DNA of 64,000 bases from Fallopia convolvulus (taxonomy: Eukaryota > Streptophyta > Magnoliopsida > Caryophyllales > Polygonaceae). The first letter of the stretch is position 1. Each line of letters starts with the position of its first letter. The notes under the pieces were generated by a model. That model ran no database searches. It saw only the letters and a program-made list of their open reading frames with translations, and had not been told where the DNA came from. The position numbers and the translations under genes are program-made. The stretch covers positions 26,823,670-26,887,669 of the forward strand of contig OZ024733.1 in the NCBI GenBank assembly GCA_964016875.1. Reading direction: 5' to 3'. Of the stretch, positions 43,286-56,203 are shown one piece after another.

Positions 43286-43766
43286 CTTAAAAGTAGGATC
43301 AATATCTTTGAAAATATATTAAAAAAGGAAAGTAGTTATATGAGATAAATCAAATCACAAAATCACATAAAATCTGATTTTACATATTGAAGTTCATCTT
43401 TCCTATATTATTAATTAATTATCATTATTATATTTTTAATATTGATTCTCTCTACCATTATTTTAAAGTAATTGATATTGATGTAATTATTTTATCCTTA
43501 TTCTCGTAATCTTCCAATTGAATATACCAACGATAAACAATGAATATCAACATAACAAACAACGAATATGTGCTTGTGTTACAATGAATATGATGAAAAT
43601 AAATAATTTTACAATCTCAATATAATTTTATAAATGAATATATATTAAATAAAAATGAATACATTCCTTTTTTTGAATGAATACATATTAAAACGAAGAT
43701 GAATAATCATCCAATTATATGAGTATTATAAGTTTGTGGTGAATATCACAACTCAGTTACATTAGT

Positions 43767-44700
43767 ATTTTTTTGAAGAAAGGTAATTAAATATATTAAT
43801 GAGAGGAGAGAATTTACAAGGGTTTGAGAGTGCTATACATCACAAAAAGGAGTAAACCGATGTAACTATGTAAGCTTGTTACAAGGAATCAAAAAGCCAA
43901 CAAAAGAGCCCCTCACAAACTAAGTGGAAGAAACACGAAGAGCAAAGAACCACGAGCTAGAGGTTGCTGGCGTCGTGCTTGCCCCACTTAGTAGCGATAC
44001 ATGTCTTGGTCATGTTAATCATCTCTGTTGCACATTCATCACATGAAATATATCTATTCTAAAAAAATTTGCTATTCCTTGCTTGCAAGGAGTAATAGAC
44101 AAAATGAGCCAGGGTTGCACAAGTCACTTTAAAAATGAAACTTTGCTTTCGAGGGGCAGAGCTAAGCCAAAGAAGCCACTCCGAGAGGCAGGATCCGGAG
44201 ATTGAAATGCCCAACCAGTGGAGAAAAATGGCGAGGATTTGATTGGTGAACGTACAGGTGTCCCATAAATGATCTTCATCTTCACCCGGATTCGAATAGA
44301 ACAAGCAACTGTCATCTTGTATGAGGCACCAGGATCTCAGTTTAGAGTGGGTGGTAAGCCTCTTATGCACCGCGATCCAGGATATGAACTTAGCACGCGA
44401 GAGGCTAATTTTCCCCCATACAACAGGCCACCAAACGACCTTAAGGGCAGGAGTGCAGAGGAGATCATACACATTACGGGTGGAGTATTTACCGCTACCA
44501 TTACTCATGATGTTAAGAAGGTCAGTGCTATTCCCACGCAGGAGAAGTTCATCTTCGATGGAGAGCAAGCCATTCTAGTAGGGGCTGGCATTAGGAGAGG
44601 AGGTGGCTTGCCAAATGGGACACCCTTTGAGAACATGGGCTCTAATCCATCGAACCCAAATGTTTTCCGCCACAAAGGGGTTTAGAATGAACCTGTTTGT
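43767..44700 (-). pseudogene. LINE 3' end with RT-associated zinc-finger domain
   Basis: The - strand frame 44568-44059 encodes a zf-RVT-type C-terminal domain of plant LINE reverse transcriptases: WGKISLSRAKFISWIAVHKR, then EDEDHLWDTC and ILAIFLHWLG. Upstream, ENIWVRWIRAHVL and IWQAT (44650-44590) fit the same family but a TAG separates them. Downstream the 3' UTR ends with CTCATTAATATATTTAATTACC and a short A-rich tail at about 43767. The 5' part with the polymerase is missing, as is typical of 5'-truncated LINE insertions. The upstream limit is approximate. Confidence 0.8.
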
Positions 44701-45743
44701 GTTTAGCAGGTTGGGCTGGCGGTAGAGAAGGCCGAGAGGAAGATGTATTGGTCAGCCGATTGTGAGAGGATGCCGCTGGGGTGTTGCCATGTGTGGGTCT
44801 GGGAGGGGCCGGATTAGCTGCGGGCCCCATAGGGCAACAATGGCCAAATTGGTTGCATGAATGGTAATGGGCAAGGAGCCAATCATATCCGGGATTAGCC
44901 TATTATTTCCCTTCCTACCTTACAAGATTCATGTTTTTGACACCTCATTTCTTTTGAGCTTAAAGCCTATTTTTGTTACCTCCACAAAATATTTCTTAGC
45001 CTATATGAGCTTGACCTATCCGGGATTTAGGACTTTAGGTGGATTTGTTTGTGTGGTTGTGAATGAGTATGGGGGAATTGTGATAAAAAGGTAGAAGGAA
45101 AGAAAACTCATGAGTGAAAGTGAAAAAAGTGAAGATGACAGTGTGTTGTGAAAAGTGTGCTTCAAAAAATAAGTCTTCATGAATATTGTGATGAGTTGGA
45201 AAAAAGAGGCAAAAGTTACAAAAGAAGAAAAAAAGTGCTTAAGTGTGTAATTGGAGTTGGTAAGGGAAGTTGGAAGTAAGAAGAAGAAAAAGTGTGAATT
45301 TTGGGTTTAGTTAATTCTTTGTCTCGTATTTAGCACCACATGACCAAATATGATTCCCTCCAATTTCTCTTTACCTTGGCCCCATTACAACCCTTGAAAA
45401 GCCCTCATGATTTTTGTTGTGTGTTTGGTCCACAACGGTGGAAAATTAGGACGTTGATGCAAGCCAATGGTAGTCTAGTTTTTCATTGTTGATTTGAGTG
45501 AAACACATATCCTTAAACACTTGAGTGAGAGTGCAAACACATTACCTTGGTGAGGTTTGGAATGGATAAATTCTCTATGCTCTTTGCTTTAGTCAATTCC
45601 ATGCTAGGATGTCTTGATCAAGTTATAGTCATATGTTGACTTGCTCTATGGATTATGAGACGAATGCATAGATTGCAATATTGTGGTGTGACTTGATTCT
45701 ATGTCTTACTTGAGGACAAGCAAGGTTTAAGCATGGGGGAATT
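44701..45743 (+). other. 3' internal region of an LTR retrotransposon
   Basis: Ends in the polypurine-like tract GCATGGGGGAATT directly before the LTR at 45744. Sequence around TGAGGACAAGCAAGGTTTAA recurs in reverse complement at 54090-54200, so both belong to one family. The 77-codon frame at 44861 has no motif I recognise. From 44701 to about 44860 the assignment is open. Confidence 0.55.
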
Positions 45744-47127
45744 TGATAGCTTGCATATAGGTAGTGTTTAGGATGTATGTTTACGTTTCTTTTGCGTTGT
45801 TTTTAGGTAGTTTTAGTTAGTTTCTTTAGTGTCTTAGAGTGTATAGGAGTTTTGGGTTTTTGCACTTGTTCTATGTTGTTTTACAGGTCTTAAAGTGAAC
45901 AAGTGTGAAAGGAATGGAAACAGGAAAAGAACGCTTCAATTCGGGCCATCCATTAGAGTTGCTGGTTCGACACCTCTGTCTTGAGAGGGTTTGTTTAGGA
46001 GCTATAGTCGTCTGATGGAGTTGAATTTGTTATCATTGGAAAGCTAATTCAAAGATCTACAATTCATGTTTTTACTCCGAGTCCAAATTCCAACTTGAAG
46101 GAAGTGTGACCTGAATGCTGAACCGAGGGGTGCTGACTGTGCTTGTAGCGGGCGCCGTCAATAGGGTAGCGGGCACCGCCTTTTACTTGGCCGAGAATCC
46201 AATCCATGAGAAGCTTGTTATCTTAGTATTATTATATTAGGTTTATATCTTTCGTATCTATGTTGTTTAGACCTAGTTTCCTTCTTTTTATTAGGGTTTT
46301 GGGTAGAAGAAACTCTCATCTATCTAATTATCATACTCATACTTTTCATTCCAAGTTTTACATATTTTCTATGGAGAACTAAGCACCTTTCCTTAGTCAG
46401 ACAATTGAAGCATCGTTTTGAATAAAGTTGTGAGATTTTTTATTCCTTATCTATTGTATGGATTTAATCTTCTCTCTTGCTTGACTTTCTATGATTTATT
46501 TCAACAGTTTCTAGCCTAATCAACTAGGGTTTGTTGTTATTGAATCTATTGCTACATCTAGAGTGTTACTGGTTGAGCATCTCTTGATTGAAGTAACAAC
46601 TGCATTGTACTAGTATTTGGTTGTGCTAGTCTTATGCAGAAGAGATTTTATTTACATTCTAGGGTAAAAGCTGGTTGTTTTTTGCTAAAATTGTATCCTA
46701 TTATATTCCTATTCGTAATGATGCTATTAAACTAAATCATTGATGATTTCATGCTTTTTTAATTAGTTAGAACTAATAGTATCTGGTTGTGCTGTTAGTT
46801 AGAATTGAAAAGAAATTAGAAAATCCATTGCATGTGATATTGAGGTGAAATCAATGATCAACTTGTCATACGATTGTGGATATTTGTTCGTGTAAGCTAT
46901 CTTACCAATTATTGTTATCCATACCATTTATTGCTTTGTTAGTTTTGCATGCTTAGACTTTGCTCCAATCAAACACCCGTTTGTTACTTGTTTGACACAA
47001 AGCTCATTACAAAAGATAAAACTTGTCTCCCTGCGGATTCGATCCAGACTTCCTAAAGACTACGATTCTTAGTTAGTTTGGATTCTTTTGCATAGTCATG
47101 ATTTGCACGACGAAATCACCGTTATCA
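45744..47127 (+). mobile_element. 3' LTR, same family as the solo LTR at 2366
   Basis: Begins TGATAGCTTGCATATAGG after the polypurine tract and ends GTTATCA. Shared phrases with 2366-3578 include GGTAGTGTTTAGGATG, GAAAGCTAATTCAAAGA and the ACTCCGAGTCCAAATTCCAA block. About 1.38 kb. Its 5' partner is absent. Confidence 0.7.
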
Positions 47128-47156
47128 CTAATACCCACATGTGATAACCTAGTTTC

Positions 47157-48040
47157 AACAAATCAATATAGACCAATTATCCTTTGTACGACCATGTACA
47201 AGGTTATACAAAAAAAAATAACCGATAGGATGAAACCTATCATTGATAAACTAATCCAACCACTCTAAGGAGTCTTTGTGGCAAAACGATCCATACAAGA
47301 CAACATTTTAATATCGCATGAAATCTTCCACTCTTTTTCATTAAAAAGGAAAAGAAGGTTGGATTGCGATAAAACTTGACATGAAAAATTATATGATTGA
47401 ATTGAATAGGAATTCATAAATATTAAAACTTCAAAATTTTAGATTATAGAACAAATTCATTGGATGGGTTGAGAAATGTATAAAATAATATATTACTAAT
47501 ATGTTCAAACCTTAATGAGGAATTTGGTAGGGTGATCTCATCTCTCCATACCTCTTCATCTTAGGGTCATAAATACTATCTAGAATACTTAAACTTGAAA
47601 GCACTAAAAGACAAAACTAAATAGGTGTTAACCTTACTAGAGGTAGAACAAACATACATTTCTAACTTTTGCGGATAATATCATGCTATTCGCAAAGGCA
47701 AATTAATCATCATGTCTATAAGTGAATTTTTTTTTAAAAACTTCTATGCCATTTCAATACATAAAGTTAATTACCACAAATTAGTCTTGATTTTTTTTGG
47801 TTGAACCATAAATTAGTGTTCTAAGTAACAAAGAAATTTAACAAACTCACTAAAAGCACAATTACACAATACACTTAACCTCACTGACATTAATGCCCTT
47901 GAAACCTTAACATCTAGGGTATCCTATTATAAATGGTAGAGTTAACCATGAAACCTTTCAAGACATTATCTTAAACTCAGGAAACCAACTAACAAAATGA
48001 AAGGCATATAATTTATCCCAAGTTGGAAGATCTATATATA
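47157..48040 (+). pseudogene. LINE reverse transcriptase remnant
   Basis: Conceptual translation on the + strand, with several frameshifts and stops, gives the LINE RT landmarks IYRPI-like start (here TNYPLYDH region degraded), YKVI, KPIIDKLIQP, GVFVAKRSIQDNIL, SHEIFHSF and FADNIMLFAKAN. The last corresponds to the FADD catalytic box with the second Asp lost. It continues weakly to about 48040. No tail or target duplication found. Confidence 0.7.
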
Positions 48041-49439
48041 ATATCCGATATTTTTATAGAAAGATTTAATTTAATTATGTTCCTTAAATAATAAATAAAA
48101 AGATAGACTTTGTTTAATTCCGCTATTAATGAAATAAAACATGAAAAAAGTAAATTATTTCAAATAAATAAATTTGGCAAGTAAAATTTATATTTAGCAG
48201 CAAATTTTAAACTTTCAAAGTATAACTAAGAGATTTTTTTAGGATATTACTTTTTAGGTAAAAATGGGAAAGGGGGTGGGGATGTCGTGATTAAGCAACT
48301 CGGGATGAAAAAAAAATCTCCTCTCTCTAGTTTTTAGAGAGATGGGAGGTTAAGCCGAGAAGGCATTCCGACAATGCTAAGAAGGCACTCCGACACCGCC
48401 AAGAAGACATTTCGACATTGTCGACCTACATATTTTAGAGCCAAGGATCTGAACCTCGACCAGCTTCGATCTGATTTTTAAAAGCTCCGTTCTGATGATG
48501 AACATGATCTTGTTTTTTGGCCAAATCTGATTTTATCTAATAGTTTTGTGAAGTTTTACTTTGTGGTTTTCTAGTGTTTTGCTTGAGATGGTTAATAGCC
48601 CTCTTTCAATTTTACGTTCGTGCCGATGCTTCTCTTTTCTGACCTTTCCTAGTAGTGAACAAGGTTCTTGTGCACTTGTTTTATTCGAAAATTCTGATCG
48701 AGTCCCTGTGAGGGTTAAAATTCCGATCGAGTTCCGACCGACCTTAAATTCTGATGAGTTCCCCTTTCTGAACTTCTCCTACCTGTTTATTGGCGCCGGT
48801 TTCCCTCACTTTGTTGGTGGATGGCCTCTGCATTTGCCACATCGACTTAGCTTTGGTCTTGTTTCATGTGTTTTTCGTTCTTTGCATAATTTGGTTGTTG
48901 AAGAAGATGGCCTAGCCCACGTGGCTAAATATTCATCTCAACTCTTGAGTGTAGATTTGTGATCCTAGAGTTTGTTACGTGGCTGGTTTGTAGAAGAAGA
49001 TGGCCCATGTGGCTTATTTTCATTCTTTTCTTTAGGTTGTTGTTTGGCTCTCGCTTATGGCTCGTTCGACTTTGAAGGTTTTGACCCAAGCACGGTTTGT
49101 ACAATTTCGAGATTTGACTCTGGAACTAGACGTGGTTCGTTTGCGATTGGCGCAATCGCTTGGACGTCTTTGAGACTGCTGAAGATCCTTCATCCCAGTG
49201 GAGGCAACGTTAGCAGTCCACTTCATCATATTGTCCGCTTTTGACCCGAATGCTAAAGACATCGATCTTTATCACCTCACATCTCTCACTACTCCTTTTG
49301 TTCTAGTGTCTTTTTTCGCCAGTTGTACTTACTTATCGTGTTTTGCTTGTTTTTGTCTGTTCTTGTCGGTTTTCTGACTGCCGTTTACTCGACCTCTTGG
49401 TTTTACCGGGCTTGTCCGGTAAACCGAATTCTTACCTAC
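48041..49439. other. Unassigned, possibly retroposon-derived
   Basis: Contains frames of 133 codons (48561-48962) and 90 codons (48972-49244) on the + strand with no domain I recognise. The segment ends CCTACTC and an A-run at about 49440-49447, which could be the tail of a retroposon on the + strand. No duplication flanking it was found. Confidence 0.35.
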
Positions 49440-49447
49440 TCAAAAAA

Positions 49448-49545
49448 AGGGGAAAGACAGTGAGGTTGGACTCGAATCCGAGACCTCGGGAACTCATGCA
49501 TAAGATAATCCTTGATCCTTGCCACTCCACCAAGTTGGCTTTCTA
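49448..49545 (-). mobile_element. tRNA-derived SINE-like sequence
   Basis: The - strand reads TGGTGGAGTGGCAAGG (A-box-like) and, about 45 bp on, CTCGGATTCGAGTCC (B-box-like). The spacing is longer than a mature tRNA without a long variable arm. I do not see a paired acceptor stem, so a SINE or tRNA relic is likelier than a gene. Confidence 0.45.
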
Positions 49546-52370
49546 AAGTTTTTGAGGAACAATATTTGTTATGTAATGTTTTCCCGCCCATGCCTTTGTC
49601 ACCTTCTTCATGTTGCTTGATTGATACGCGCGTGGCCAAGGATGGCGCCATCAACGTCACGCTGATGTCACGGTACCGTCACCGCCATGCCACCTTGCTT
49701 AGGCTACTTGTAGCCACGCTGAGTCGACATCTCCCCTCCATGTCACGTCCGTCATTCACCTTGCACGTTAGTGTGCGTTGGCATGAAGAAATCAAGCTGA
49801 ATGGAGGCTTCTCTAGTGCATCTTGGGAAAGGGAGAGAGGTAGGAGGTCGGGGTGATATTAATGGGTGTGAGTTGCCCAGATTCGAGCTGGGTTGTTTTT
49901 GTTGATTTCACTCCCGATTCAATTGCCTTGTTTTGACCAATAACACCTAATCTTTACCGAACGATTTCTCCCTCATTTCTCAACCAAAATTCACGATTCA
50001 ATTAGCTAATTTTTAATCATGAATTTCTCTACAAAACCCCTCAAATACTTTTGGATAAATCATTCAAGAATCAGGCCAAAATTAACAAAGTCGAATGAGT
50101 TCCTGATTTTTGCCCAAATTTTTGAGTTGGTGACGAGCCAAATTCGTCGCCTCCATGCATCAAGGTCTCACCAACTTTTTCAAAATTGTTGCCAACAGTA
50201 GGAAGGAGGCAACGCTAGATTTCAGATATCGCCATTCACGGCGCCACCCAGGCATTGGTGTAGTTGCGACGTTCTAGCAAAATTGACTCGTCAACACTGA
50301 TTTTCAACGCCTTCGTACGTTGTCGTCCAGCAACCAATAGTACCACCACTTCTGACAGGTGGAAAAGGGGGACTCCGATCTACCAACTATCGCCAACTTC
50401 CCTGCCTCGTTGTCGTCGTTAGCCGCCGATGAAGTTGGTTTGCCACCATTGTTTTCTGATTCAAAAATGAAGTTGAAGAAAGGAAAAGGGAAAAGGAAAA
50501 GGAAAAGATGAGTGGACACGAGTTTTTCTCCATGTTCTTGCCACCGGCTCCATCACATCGCCTCGTTTAGTGTGCCGTCTCCATTAAGCAAATCTTGAAA
50601 AGTGTGTCGCTAGGTAAACTTCACCTAGCGACATGCTTAATTTGTATTAGTTATTTTTAAATTAGAAATAGTTTTGAATCAGAAATAAATTGATTACATG
50701 ATTTTTATAAGATCATCCGAAGTTGGGTTAATTCAAGTATGTCTTTGATATATTATTATAAGGATATAATAATTTGTATTAGTTATTTTTGAATCATAAA
50801 TAACTTGATTATAATTTATTTCTCTATTCTTTTCTGGTACAATCCGAGCTCGATTCTTGGATGTACTTCGTTCAAGATGGGAACTATTTGCCTTAAGATG
50901 AGTTATCTCGTAAAAGGCAAGGCAAGTGGTTGGTTCTCTCTTGCATTATTGTTAGTAAATGAGGAATTGAAACTCATTTAATAATTGTGTTGGGAATGAG
51001 ATTGTGTGTATAATATAATGTGATAGGTTATTATTTTGTTAGACATAATGACCATGTTATTGTTTATTTGATTTCGCGCTAGAGTTGAGCTTAGGGCCAA
51101 TAAGGTGACCTTGTGTGTAAATATGTCTCATCAGAGACATTGATGTGAATTAATTTAGTTTCATGGATGGAAGCTTGGTCTCTTGAACACCTCTCTTTAA
51201 AATATTGTATTAGGTTGGGGTCTAAATCTTAATATTGGGTCATGACTCTGCCCCCACTCTTTGAGTGAGGGGGGTGATGCGCACTCTAGCTAAGTGCAAA
51301 GCGTACGGTGTAGTGTAGACAACCAGAATAAGATAGGCCTTTGATCTTTGCAGCACCAGGTGCAAATGAAAGGCCGAGGATAAAATAGGTCCTCTTATCT
51401 TGGTGCAGTGTAGATGACCGTGGATGAAATACGCCCGTTGATCTCTGCAACACCAAAGCCGTTTGAGTTGATTAAAACCCTCCAACTTTATTGTGCAAAG
51501 TTTTGAAAGTAATATAAAATAAGTGCATTAGGCACATTAAAATACCAGAATGGTTACTCCATGTGAAAAATCATTCTTTATCTCGACTATGAATGATTCT
51601 TAATCAAACTTTGATTAAATTCATCTTATTAGTTGACATATTCTTTTTAAAATGTTATGTGTTTAATATAAGTTTCCAACAATTGTTCATGTTCCGCTAT
51701 GGAACACAAAGTTGTGGTGTCCTATCTCTTGAATATGCATGTTTCATTTAATTTCTAATGGGATTACTAATTATTGGATAATTGATTGTTATTATTCTGG
51801 TTTCGATGCCAATATGTTTAGTCATGATCCCAAGAACCAACCAATTTCTCCACTTGTTTAGTCTTTCATTAGACTAACCCACCACCTTATTTTCTTGCAT
51901 GGTTGGCTGGTATCCATCGTTTGTATACGACACATTAGATTTTCTCGAAGGTTTTTTTTGAAGAGTAGTTTCAGAAGATTGTAGGTTGAGAAGTTGAAGA
52001 AAATTTTCCAAAAGTTGTACTTGAACGAAGATCGTGTTCAGGCTACTACAAAGCTTAAATCAAGAGAGAAGAGACTGAGAGCTTCTGGATTCTCTTTTAG
52101 CAAAGACTTTGTTCAGATAGAAGAACATTCTATTATCTTGTTATAAAAGCTAAGGTTTTTATAAGACCCTTTGTATTTTGTTCCGTCGCGACATCTTTTC
52201 ATTTATGTAAAGTTTTATTTTTCCATTAATAAAGATTAATTACTTTTACAACATTTCTTGTCTTCTATTTATAATACTTTTAACTTGTATGAATCCATTT
52301 ATCGCATTTTAGAGTGTTTTGTTAGTTTAAAACATTGGGTAACTTCAGTTTAGTGTTAATCGAAGTTACT
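49546..52370. other. Gene-free region
   Basis: No supported gene. Noted structures: a short perfect hairpin at 50605-50633, and an imperfect direct repeat with GTGTAGA..ACC and GATCT(T/C)TGCA(G/A)CACCA phrases at about 51310-51465. Small frames are repeat-derived or short. Confidence 0.4.
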
Positions 52371-52780
52371 GGTGATAATACCTTCTGAGTAGGTAAGGGG
52401 GTGTCACACTATATTAATTAAATCTAACCTAGCACCTCAACCAAATTATATCATGCAAAGCTTTATGCTATGATGAGGTATTTTTCAGTCGTTTTACCTA
52501 TCAAAGAAATCTTAGCTTTACCAAACTCAGTAGAGCGTCAAGTAAAGGTCGATCCCACAGAGACTCGTGTATTCGTGCTGTTACTTAAATGCCAAATAAC
52601 TAAAGGGGGGGGGGGGTTTATAATTGAAAAGTCTAAACTACTATGAAAAATAAAAGTAAATATGAATGCAAAAATGATTGTAATATATGAAGGACAAGTG
52701 TGTTCAACTAGTTAAATCCATCATGACATTGCTTTGTTGATCATCGATTCTCTTGATTCTCTACTCACTTTAATTTATTA
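52371..52780. other. Possible extension of the - strand LTR
   Basis: Contains GTCGATCCCACAGAGACTCG, a phrase I associate with plant LTR retrotransposon ends, and a G-run (52603-52614). Could be outer LTR sequence of the element at 52781-54086 or flank. Confidence 0.3.
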
Positions 52781-54086
52781 TGGATTATGACCCTACTAAG
52801 GATTATGAACCGAACTTTATATTTAGTTGATAGAACTACCAATCTAAGAACCCTAATCATCTAACAACCTAGAAGGCCTTCTAGATTCAATTAGACAACA
52901 TCATAATATTCAAGTTATCAATAGAAACAAGTACTTAAAGCAACCAGACATCCAAGTGACTTGTGAATTTATTCCCTTCTTTAACAAAATAGTCCAACCG
53001 ATACTAAATTGATTAGAGTATACTCTTGATCAAATTAACTCCAACCGGTAATTAATAAGATTCAGTTATAACTAGAAATTCAATTAGGTAGCTAATCTAA
53101 CAAAACCCTAGTTTAGATTCAATTAAGCACAGAGAATAAACTCTATTCAAGTTTGTTGAGAATCAAATCAAACCTCACAACAAAATGTGAATCAAGACTT
53201 CAATAACTAGCCAAACACAATGGAATTTAGCAATGCATAATTAAAATTAAGAAAAACTTACAAAGGTTTAAAGTTCGCCTCTAGGGAGAAAAACCCTAGC
53301 CTCCAAAAGTCTGATCAATGTTATAAGTTATGAAAAAGATAAAACTAAAAAGAGTTTAAATATCCCAAACAACATCTAAAGATAGATTATCCCAAGCCAC
53401 AATATGAAAAAATAACATAAGACTAGCCCAACATGAAGCCCAATAGGTCGGTTATAAACCTCCCGCGAAGCGCCAGAAAGTGCGGCTTGTCCCATAAAAG
53501 CTCGGCCGCGCAATTAGTGTCTAACCCGCACTTTTAGATTCTGTTGGAATTACGCGGCTTGACCATGAAAAGCGCGGTCGCGCAACTCTTACATATCCCG
53601 CATTCTTACCCTCGGTTCAGCATTCAAGTGACACTTCAGAGGCTGTTTTGACCCCCTTCGAGTTGAAATTTGGACTCGGAGTAAAAGCATGAATTGTATC
53701 TCTTCGAGTTAGATTTCCGATGATACCAAATTCATCTTCATCTGACCACTATAGCTCCCAACCAAACATTGCGAGATAGAGGTGTCAAAACAAGAATTCC
53801 AATACATAACCCGGGTTTAAGCATTTTTATCCCTCAAGCTCTTGGTCTTAGCTCTTCTAATCTTCACTTGTATCACTCCAAGCTTCATCAAACTCCACCA
53901 AAATCATTTAAGATCCATCCCGTCCATGCTTGTTTACCTAAAGATCTGCAAAACCGAACAAAACAAGCGCAACTACCCGAAAACACTAGAAAACCGATAA
54001 ACATAAGAACTAGACTAAACTAAGCTAAAACCATGCAATATAAACATAAACATGCGTCCTAAACACTACCTAAATGCAAGTTATCA
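52781..54086 (-). mobile_element. LTR on the - strand, same family as 2366
   Basis: In reverse complement it starts TGATAACTTGCATTTAGG at 54086 and follows the solo LTR at 2366-3578 through GCTTAGTTTAGTCTAGTTCT and the ATTAATTACCGGTTGGAGTT region. It ends near TGGATTATGACC (52781). The left limit is approximate. Confidence 0.7.
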
Positions 54087-54599
54087 AATTCCCCCATGCA
54101 TAACCTTTGCTTGTCCTCAAGCAAGACATAAATCCAAATCACACCACATCAATGCAATCTTGCATCCATCTTACAATCAATAGAGCAATTCAACATATAA
54201 TCAAAACTTTACCAATACTTCATAGCATGCATTACAACAAGCATAAAGCAAAGATTATTCATTCATTCTAGACCTCACCAAGGTAAATGTGTTTGCACTC
54301 AAACTCTCAAGTGTTTAAGGACGTGTTTCACTCAAAATCAACCATAAAAACTAGACTACCATATGCTTGCATCAGCGTCCTAAATCTCCACCGGTATGGA
54401 TCAAATACATAACAAAAATCGTGAGGTATTTTTAAGGGATGTAATGGGGCCAAGGTAAAGAGAAATTTGGAAGGGATCAAATTTGGCTTATGGTGCTAAA
54501 TCCGGAATAAAGAACTAATCCTAAACTGAAACTCTTAACACTTTTCTTTTCACTCCATACACTTCCAACTCAACTTTACAAACTCCTTATATTCTCATT
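54087..54599 (-). other. 3' internal region adjoining the - strand LTR
   Basis: The polypurine-like tract (AATTCCCCCATGC on the + strand) abuts the LTR. The sequence matches 45580-45743 in reverse complement (TTGTCCTCAAGCAAGACATA). No coding sequence left. Confidence 0.6.
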
Positions 54600-55132
54600 T
54601 AAACACTTTGTTTCTCTTTTGTTTCTTTCTTTGCTTGAGTTTAGTGTTTGTTTTGTGTGTTTTAGGATAAGTTTACATATTTTGTAAAAAGTATAGAAGC
54701 TACTCCGTTTTAGTGTTTTTTGTAGGTTTTCAAAGCAGAAGGGGAACATTCCGAAGAAGATGAGATCAAGAGGATGGTGGTGGAGCGTGGTCAAAGACAA
54801 GGAGCAAAGAAGACGCTTTCAAGATCCCGGGAAAATCCAAAGGAGGCTATGACAAAGTACAAAAGATCAAGAAAGAGACCTCGATACTGACCATGTGGGT
54901 TCAGTACCGAGCTGTGCAGCAGAGTCAAGTCATAGAGTTTAGAAAAGACGTCTATCGACCTTGACAGGGCGACACCGAGGTCCCATGTGTCGGTAGGCGG
55001 CGCCGACTTTAGAATTTATATCTTTTATTTCGCAATCTTTTAAGTTTGGAAAGTTCTATCTTTTTAGATAGAAGATTCTCTTGTTATAAATACCGTGTTT
55101 TTACCCTAGTTTAAGAAGAGTTAGTTGGTGGA

Positions 55133-55190
<58 letters not shown>

Positions 55191-56077
55191 CGTGAATTGA
55201 AAGCTCGATCATGTCTGTTCTTCTCTGTTTTTTTGGTTTTGCTTTAGAGTTTACTTGGGGAAGAAGATTGTGATCTAAGACAAAGTTTCGATTTTAATTC
55301 AAGTAAGCCTTTTGTTTTGTTTTCATATAATGTTTTCATTCAATCCAATTGTTTGTTTCGTTTCAATCATGAGTGAGTAGTTCTTCTTTCTAGGGTCGGG
55401 GTTGAAAACCCGACGTAGTTATGCATGATTAAATGTGTGATGAATGTTTGATTGCCTTTTATCTTTTATCTACTTGTTTTGTGCTCATACTTAGACGAAA
55501 GTCGAAGTAATTCGAGTTTATTGCTTGATCAAAAGAGAAAGTTGTAATCTTGAATGTTGATATTGTTCGATAACGAAACTTTCGAGCTTTGGATAAAAAA
55601 TAAGTAGAGAGTGAATTGATTCATGAAAGTCAATTGATTTGCTTGCTTAATTCAACAAAAGTTGATAGCTTTATCTTCAAGGCATGTTATTTATTCTTCA
55701 CGTTATCTTGAATGCATGATTATGTTGTGGTAAACCCTTATCCTAGATCTTTTCTCCATTCGAAAACACCTTCGTAGTTTCTCTGTTTAGCTTCGGTACC
55801 GAGGTAGTCAGGTCGGTACCGAGCTTGTGTTTTGTCTATGTTAGTTGCTTTGTTCGAGTTGAAGACTCAGCATCGATACCGACCCTGACAAGGTCGGTAC
55901 CGATATGATCGTAGCCTCGTCTTTGTTTTCTTCTCTGCTTTATTTTATTTCCATACTTTCTCGGTTTCTAGAATAGTAATCAAACATAAACTTGCTTCAC
56001 GTGGACGATCCTGACCTCCCTATACACAGCAGGGTCTTGACTACAAATTTATCTGTTGTCAGGAAACCCTTTCAACA
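54600..56077 (+). mobile_element. 5' LTR of an Athila-like Ty3/gypsy element
   Basis: Ends CCCTTTCAACA three bases before a primer-binding site complementary to tRNA-Asp. The left boundary is uncertain because no 3' LTR is in the window. It contains a (GA)26 microsatellite and three exact copies of the palindrome TCGGTACCGA. Confidence 0.6.
55137..55188 (+). repeat. (GA)26 microsatellite
   Basis: 52 bp of uninterrupted GA inside the Athila-like LTR. Confidence 0.97.
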
Positions 56078-56080
56078 AAT

Positions 56081-56098
56081 TGGCGTCGTTGCCGGGGA
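56081..56098 (+). other. Primer-binding site, tRNA-Asp type
   Basis: TGGCGTCGTTGCCGGGGA follows the LTR. One base differs from the TGGCGCCGTTGCCGGGGA site typical of Athila/Tat elements, which prime with tRNA-Asp. It sets the direction of the element as +. Confidence 0.88.
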
Positions 56099-56203
56099 AG
56101 CAACAATGCTTGTTTGATTACTAGTGGGTTTGGGAATAGCCCGACCCCTTTTTATTTCTTACTTTGTTTTCTTTTGTTTATTTTCTCAGCTTATGCAACT
56201 AGG

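Noticed and set aside
44861..45094. Retroviral envelope-like ORF downstream of pol
   Set aside because: Short, no signal peptide or membrane-anchor architecture, and no family motif. It lies in the 3' remnant of an LTR element.
49448..49545. tRNA gene on the - strand
   Set aside because: Box-like motifs are too far apart for the tRNA classes I can match and no acceptor stem is seen.
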